DNA from: Allomuricauda sp.
GTDB taxonomy: Bacteria > Bacteroidota > Bacteroidia > Flavobacteriales > Flavobacteriaceae
Reading direction: 5' to 3'
Assembly: GCF_002699205.1 (NCBI RefSeq)
Contig: NZ_PABT01000014.1
Span: 434,001-498,000 of the forward strand
Length of the DNA: 64,000 nt
Made by a program: the position numbers and the translations under genes. This document shows positions 60,505 through 64,000 of this stretch, one piece after another. The notes beneath the pieces are model-generated. The model was not told where the DNA came from. It made no database searches and was given only the letters and a program-made list of their open reading frames with translations. Numbering within the stretch: position 1 is the stretch's first letter; each line of letters begins with the position of its first letter.

Positions 60505-62628
60505 TTACTTATGCAGAGCCAACTGGATTCGTTTCCGTGGCACATCAATATCCAAAACCTTGACCACCACTTGCTGATGGAGGCTCACATGCTCATTGAC
60601 ATCTTTTACATAGGTATCGGATAGGTTGGAAATGTGGATGAGTCCACTTTCCTTGATCCCAATATCCACAAAACAACCGAAATTGGTGATGTTGTTGACA
60701 ATGCCCGGTAACAGTTGTCCCTGTCTCAGGTCGGTTATTTCCTTTATATTTTGATTGAATGTGAATACTTTGGCCTTTTCACGAAGATCCAAGCCCGGTT
60801 TTTCAAGCTCCTTTATAATATCTTCCAAAGTGGGTAGGCCAATGGTTTCCGTGCAATAGGATTTTAAATCGATACTTTTCAAAACTGATTTGTTCCCTAC
60901 TATTTCTTTGAGTGGCACGCCTTGGTCCTTTGCCATTTTGGATACCAGAGCATAACTTTCTGGATGCACCGAAGAATCATCCAAAGGATTGTCACCGTTC
61001 TTGATGCGCAAAAAACCAGCACTTTGCTCAAAGGCCTTTCCGCCCAAGCGTGGTACTTTTTTGATTTCTTCCCTGTTCTTGAACGCTCCATGTTCATTTC
61101 GATAAGCTACAATGTTCTCCGCGAGCTTTGGTCCAATTCCGGAAACATAACTGAGTAAGGGCACACTGGCGGTATTGATGTTGACCCCAACAGCGTTTAC
61201 GCAACTTTCCACCACAGTGTCCAATGAGGTTTTCAATTGTGTTTGGTCCACATCATGCTGGTATTGTCCCACACCAATGGATTTGGCATCTATTTTCACC
61301 AATTCGGCCAAAGGGTCTGCCAAACGGCGACCAATGGAAACAGCTCCCCGTACTGTAACATCATAATTCGGAAACTCGTCCCTGGCTATTTTGGAAGCTG
61401 AATAAATGGAAGCCCCGGCCTCGCTCACCACGAAGACCTCAATTGGTTTTTTGAAGGGAATTCGCTTTACCAATTGCTCTGTTTCTCGGGATGCTGTCCC
61501 GTTTCCTATGGCAATGGCCTCTATTTTATAGGCATCCACCAAAGAACTTATCTTTTTGATGGCCCCTGAGCTATCCCGTTGTGGCGGATGAGGATAAATG
61601 GTCTCGTTGTGCTTTAGATCACCTTGTTCATCCAAGCAGACCACTTTGCAGCCCGTTCTGAAACCAGGATCAATGGCCAAAATGCGTTTTTCGCCCAAAG
61701 GTGCGCCAAGAAGTAATTGCTTTAAGTTTTTGGAAAAAACCTGAATGGCGGATGCATCTGCCTTTTCCTTGGCTGTTTTTAAAATTTCTTTGGACAGGGA
61801 AGGGAACAACAGCCTTTTGTAGGCATCCGCTATGGCCAATTCAATTTGTTCGGCACAAGCATTATTTGTTTTGATGATGCGTCGCTCCATATTTTCTAGG
61901 GCCCTATCATCATCTATTTCGATTTTAACTCGGACAAAACCTTCTTTTTCTGCCCTCATGATGGCCAAAAAGCGGTGCGAAGGACAACGACTCAATGGTT
62001 CGCTCCAATCAAAATAATCACGGAACTTCTGGGCTTTTTCATCATCCTTTTTGGTTTTGACCACTTTGGTGGTTATGATAGCATGACGCTCCAATTGACC
62101 TCGCAGTTGGTTACGAATATCCGTGCGTTCATTGATCCATTCGGCAATAATGTGTCGAGCCCCTTCGAGTGCATCATCTTCGTTGACCACATCCTTGCCC
62201 AAATATTTGGAAGCGATAAACTCGATTTCATCGCTGCGTTGTGCCATAATGATCTTGGCCAAAGGCTCCAGACCATTTTTACGAGCGGTTTCAGCTTTGG
62301 TTTTTTTGCTTTTCTTGAACGGGAGATAGAGGTCTTCCAAACTGGTAAGATCACTACAGTTCGAAAATTTAGTTTTCAGTTCGGGAGTGAGCAAACCCTG
62401 TTCCTCGACCGCTTTTATAATGGCAGCTTTTCTTTTTTCCAGTGCCTCAAACTGGGTTTTGTACTGTACAATGGCACCAATTTGAACCTCGTCCAGATTA
62501 CCGGTGCGCTCTTTTCTATATCTAGAAATAAAGGGAACCGTACAATCTTCATTCAAAAGGGCCACGGTATTTTCCACGCTTTTTTCAGGAAGCTGGGTAT
62601 GGCGAACAATGTAGGGGACAAGTTGCAT
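60505..62628 (-). CDS. tex: Tex-family RNA-binding transcription accessory protein
   Basis: A 707-residue protein with the Tex layout: N-terminal helical domain, YqgF-like nuclease fold (about 318-440: ILAIDPGFRTGCKVVCLDEQ), helix-hairpin-helix domain (about 490-570: VPLLSYVSGIGPKLAENIVA), and C-terminal S1 domain (about 640-707: GQLLPGIVNNITNFGCFVDI). It binds RNA and affects transcription and stress tolerance. The length is slightly shorter than many Tex proteins. Confidence 0.95.
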   Translation of the reverse strand: MQLVPYIVRHTQLPEKSVENTVALLNEDCTVPFISRYRKERTGNLDEVQIGAIVQYKTQFEALEKRKAAIIKAVEEQGLLTPELKTKFSNCSDLTSLEDLYLPFKKSKKTKAETARKNGLEPLAKIIMAQRSDEIEFIASKYLGKDVVNEDDALEGARHIIAEWINERTDIRNQLRGQLERHAIITTKVVKTKKDDEKAQKFRDYFDWSEPLSRCPSHRFLAIMRAEKEGFVRVKIEIDDDRALENMERRIIKTNNACAEQIELAIADAYKRLLFPSLSKEILKTAKEKADASAIQVFSKNLKQLLLGAPLGEKRILAIDPGFRTGCKVVCLDEQGDLKHNETIYPHPPQRDSSGAIKKISSLVDAYKIEAIAIGNGTASRETEQLVKRIPFKKPIEVFVVSEAGASIYSASKIARDEFPNYDVTVRGAVSIGRRLADPLAELVKIDAKSIGVGQYQHDVDQTQLKTSLDTVVESCVNAVGVNINTASVPLLSYVSGIGPKLAENIVAYRNEHGAFKNREEIKKVPRLGGKAFEQSAGFLRIKNGDNPLDDSSVHPESYALVSKMAKDQGVPLKEIVGNKSVLKSIDLKSYCTETIGLPTLEDIIKELEKPGLDLREKAKVFTFNQNIKEITDLRQGQLLPGIVNNITNFGCFVDIGIKESGLIHISNLSDTYVKDVNEHVSLHQQVVVKVLDIDVPRKRIQLALHK

Positions 62629-62713
62629 TTCTTTTAGAATTTAAAGTAGGTATAGTGCTTTTTGATGTGGCTGAAATGCCACAAAAAAGTACATATTTGG
62701 GTTATACTGGAAT

Positions 62714-64000
62714 TTAATTGATAGTCTCCCCATTCTCGACCCCATCCTCATCTGGGTTGACAAAAACGAGTTTTCCTTCCTTGTTCTCCGTCATCAAAAT
62801 CATTCCCTCGCTTTCCACACCTCGTAGTTTTCGTGGTGCCAAATTCACCAAAACGGTCACTTTTTTGCCAACAATGTCTTCAGGCTTAAAGCTTTCGGCA
62901 ATTCCGGAAACAATGGTTCGGGTATCCAATCCAGTATCCACTTTCAATACCAATAGTTTGTTGGCCTTCGGCATTTTTTCAGCTTCGATGATGGTTCCCA
63001 CGCGCATATCGAGTTTGGAGAAATCATCAAAAGTGATGGTATCTTTTTGTGGGGCAACTTCTTTTTCCATTTGGGCATTGACTTTTTTAGTGGCTTCCAA
63101 CTTGTCCAGTTGTTGCTGAATTTCTTTGTCCTCAATTTTTCTGAAGAGCAGTTCGCTTTTATTGATGGTGTGCCCTACAGGAAGCAAAGTCTCTTTTGAA
63201 CTGACATCGTCCCACGCAATAGATTTCCCACCTTCGTCTGAAATGACATTGAGAATCCCTTTCAATTTCTTTGAAGTAAACGGCAAAAAGGGCTCACTGA
63301 GCACTGCCAATCCAGTCGCAATTTGAAGCGCTACGTACATGATGGTCTTTACCCGATCTTCATCGGTCTTGATCAATTTCCATGGTTCGGCATCAGCAAG
63401 ATATTTGTTCCCTAAACGAGCCAAGTTCATCAACTCTTGGCTTCCTTCGCGGAATCGGTACCGTTCCAGTGAATTGGACAGTATTTCGGGGTAGCCCTTT
63501 AGGGCTTTTAAAGTTTCCAGATCGGTTTCGGTAAATTCGCCCGGAGCAGGAACTACACCATTATAGTATTTATGGGTCAATACGGTCACGCGATTAACAA
63601 AATTCCCAAAAATGGCCACCAACTCGTTATTGTTCCTAGCTTGAAAATCTTTCCAAGTAAAATCGTTATCCTTGGTCTCCGGAGCGTTTGCAGTTAAGGT
63701 ATAGCGAAGAACATCTTGCATATCCGGAAATTCTTCCAAATACTCGTGCAACCAAACGGCCCAGTTTTTTGATGTGGAAAGTTTGTTGCCTTCCAGGTTG
63801 AGAAACTCATTGGCGGGAACATTGTCCGGTAAAACAAATTCACCATGTGCTTTTAACATACAGGGGAAGATGATACAGTGAAATACAATGTTGTCCTTCC
63901 CTATAAAGTGCACCAATTTGGTGTCCTTGTCCTTCCAATAGGGTTCCCAATCCTTTCCTTCACGTTCTGCCCATTCTTTTGTGGAAGAGATATAACCGAT
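62714..64000 (-). CDS. metG: Methionyl-tRNA synthetase, 5' part outside the window
   Basis: The frame is open to the window's end, so the N-terminal part is missing. The visible 428 residues begin in the catalytic domain ([20 protein letters not shown]), continue with the KMSKS-equivalent motif, here NKLSTSKNW, then the anticodon-binding helices, and the C-terminal tRNA-binding (EMAP/Trbp111-like) domain ([34 protein letters not shown]). It charges tRNA-Met. The intergenic region before tex (62629-62713) is 85 bp. Confidence 0.96.
   Translation of the reverse strand: MGYISSTKEWAEREGKDWEPYWKDKDTKLVHFIGKDNIVFHCIIFPCMLKAHGEFVLPDNVPANEFLNLEGNKLSTSKNWAVWLHEYLEEFPDMQDVLRYTLTANAPETKDNDFTWKDFQARNNNELVAIFGNFVNRVTVLTHKYYNGVVPAPGEFTETDLETLKALKGYPEILSNSLERYRFREGSQELMNLARLGNKYLADAEPWKLIKTDEDRVKTIMYVALQIATGLAVLSEPFLPFTSKKLKGILNVISDEGGKSIAWDDVSSKETLLPVGHTINKSELLFRKIEDKEIQQQLDKLEATKKVNAQMEKEVAPQKDTITFDDFSKLDMRVGTIIEAEKMPKANKLLVLKVDTGLDTRTIVSGIAESFKPEDIVGKKVTVLVNLAPRKLRGVESEGMILMTENKEGKLVFVNPDEDGVENGETIN

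Noticed and set aside
1-64000. Search for CRISPR arrays, tRNA/rRNA genes, integrases and transposases
   Set aside because: None was seen on reading both strands; small or degenerate RNA genes could be missed without covariance searches.

Overview
The window reads as a chromosomal segment of a marine-type flavobacterium (Bacteroidota, Flavobacteriaceae). The evidence is a protein with a type B C-terminal domain of the type IX secretion system, SusC/CirA-type TonB receptors with carboxypeptidase-D-like N-terminal domains, many Bacteroidota-style lipoproteins, LytTR two-component pairs, an SDR-type threonine dehydrogenase, and promoters of the TTTG-N(18-20)-TAnnTTTG type. The genus cannot be fixed from the sequence; something near Maribacter or Allomuricauda is a guess. 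I saw no rRNA, tRNA, CRISPR array or transposase.

1-6.2 kb: the end of a TPR gene overlaps a large TPR-CHAT (caspase-like) membrane protein; then a lipoprotein, an EamA transporter and a divergent Lrp regulator. 6.4-9.7 kb: a leftward operon of an ArsR regulator, a small CxxC redox protein, an OsmC protein, an ArsP/SO_0444-type permease and a secreted fusion of an acetolactate-decarboxylase-like domain to an FmdE domain. Its control region has two perfect palindromes, one of ArsR style and one of CRP/FNR style. 9.8-15.9 kb: a leftward group with a CrtC/AttH lipocalin-like protein, a Cys-rich lipoprotein, a YHYH protein and two secreted thioredoxin-fold proteins, with an AraC regulator upstream and a textbook flavobacterial promoter. 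16.1-18.6 kb: a secreted LRR adhesin-like protein.

18.8-28.1 kb: a xenosiderophore/iron uptake locus like Bacteroides xusABC: a TonB receptor, a DUF4374 lipoprotein, an ankyrin protein, a DUF2271 protein and a PepSY-flavodoxin-FNR reductase, with a divergent PchR-type AraC regulator. 28.2-30.1 kb: a 1.86 kb segment (RidA, cupin, TetR) flanked by a perfect 39-bp direct repeat that is the 3' end of the neighbouring LytTR gene, the pattern left by site-specific integration. Its central divergent promoter region can be read almost base by base, with two copies of a palindromic operator.

30.0-37.8 kb: a LytTR regulator and TPR histidine kinase diverge from a lipoprotein gene and four tandem paralogous secreted proteins of a family I do not recognise; this is the best candidate for an undescribed system. 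38-49 kb: mostly housekeeping and small envelope genes (threonine dehydrogenase, M28 membrane peptidase, CBS, pentapeptide, SIMPL, glycerate kinase, GNAT). 49-53.6 kb: an outer-membrane beta-barrel protein diverges from a second LytS/LytTR pair; a three-copy repeat with an exact 21-bp period lies between them and fits a LytTR operator. 54-64 kb: SSB, an M28 carboxypeptidase-Q-like enzyme, a CoA-transferase, an unusual 53-residue Lys/Cys-rich protein, a PAP2 phosphatase, an HDAC-like deacetylase, Tex and the 3' part of metG.

The 5-17 kb stretch looks richer in G+C than the rest by eye; this was not computed over the window.
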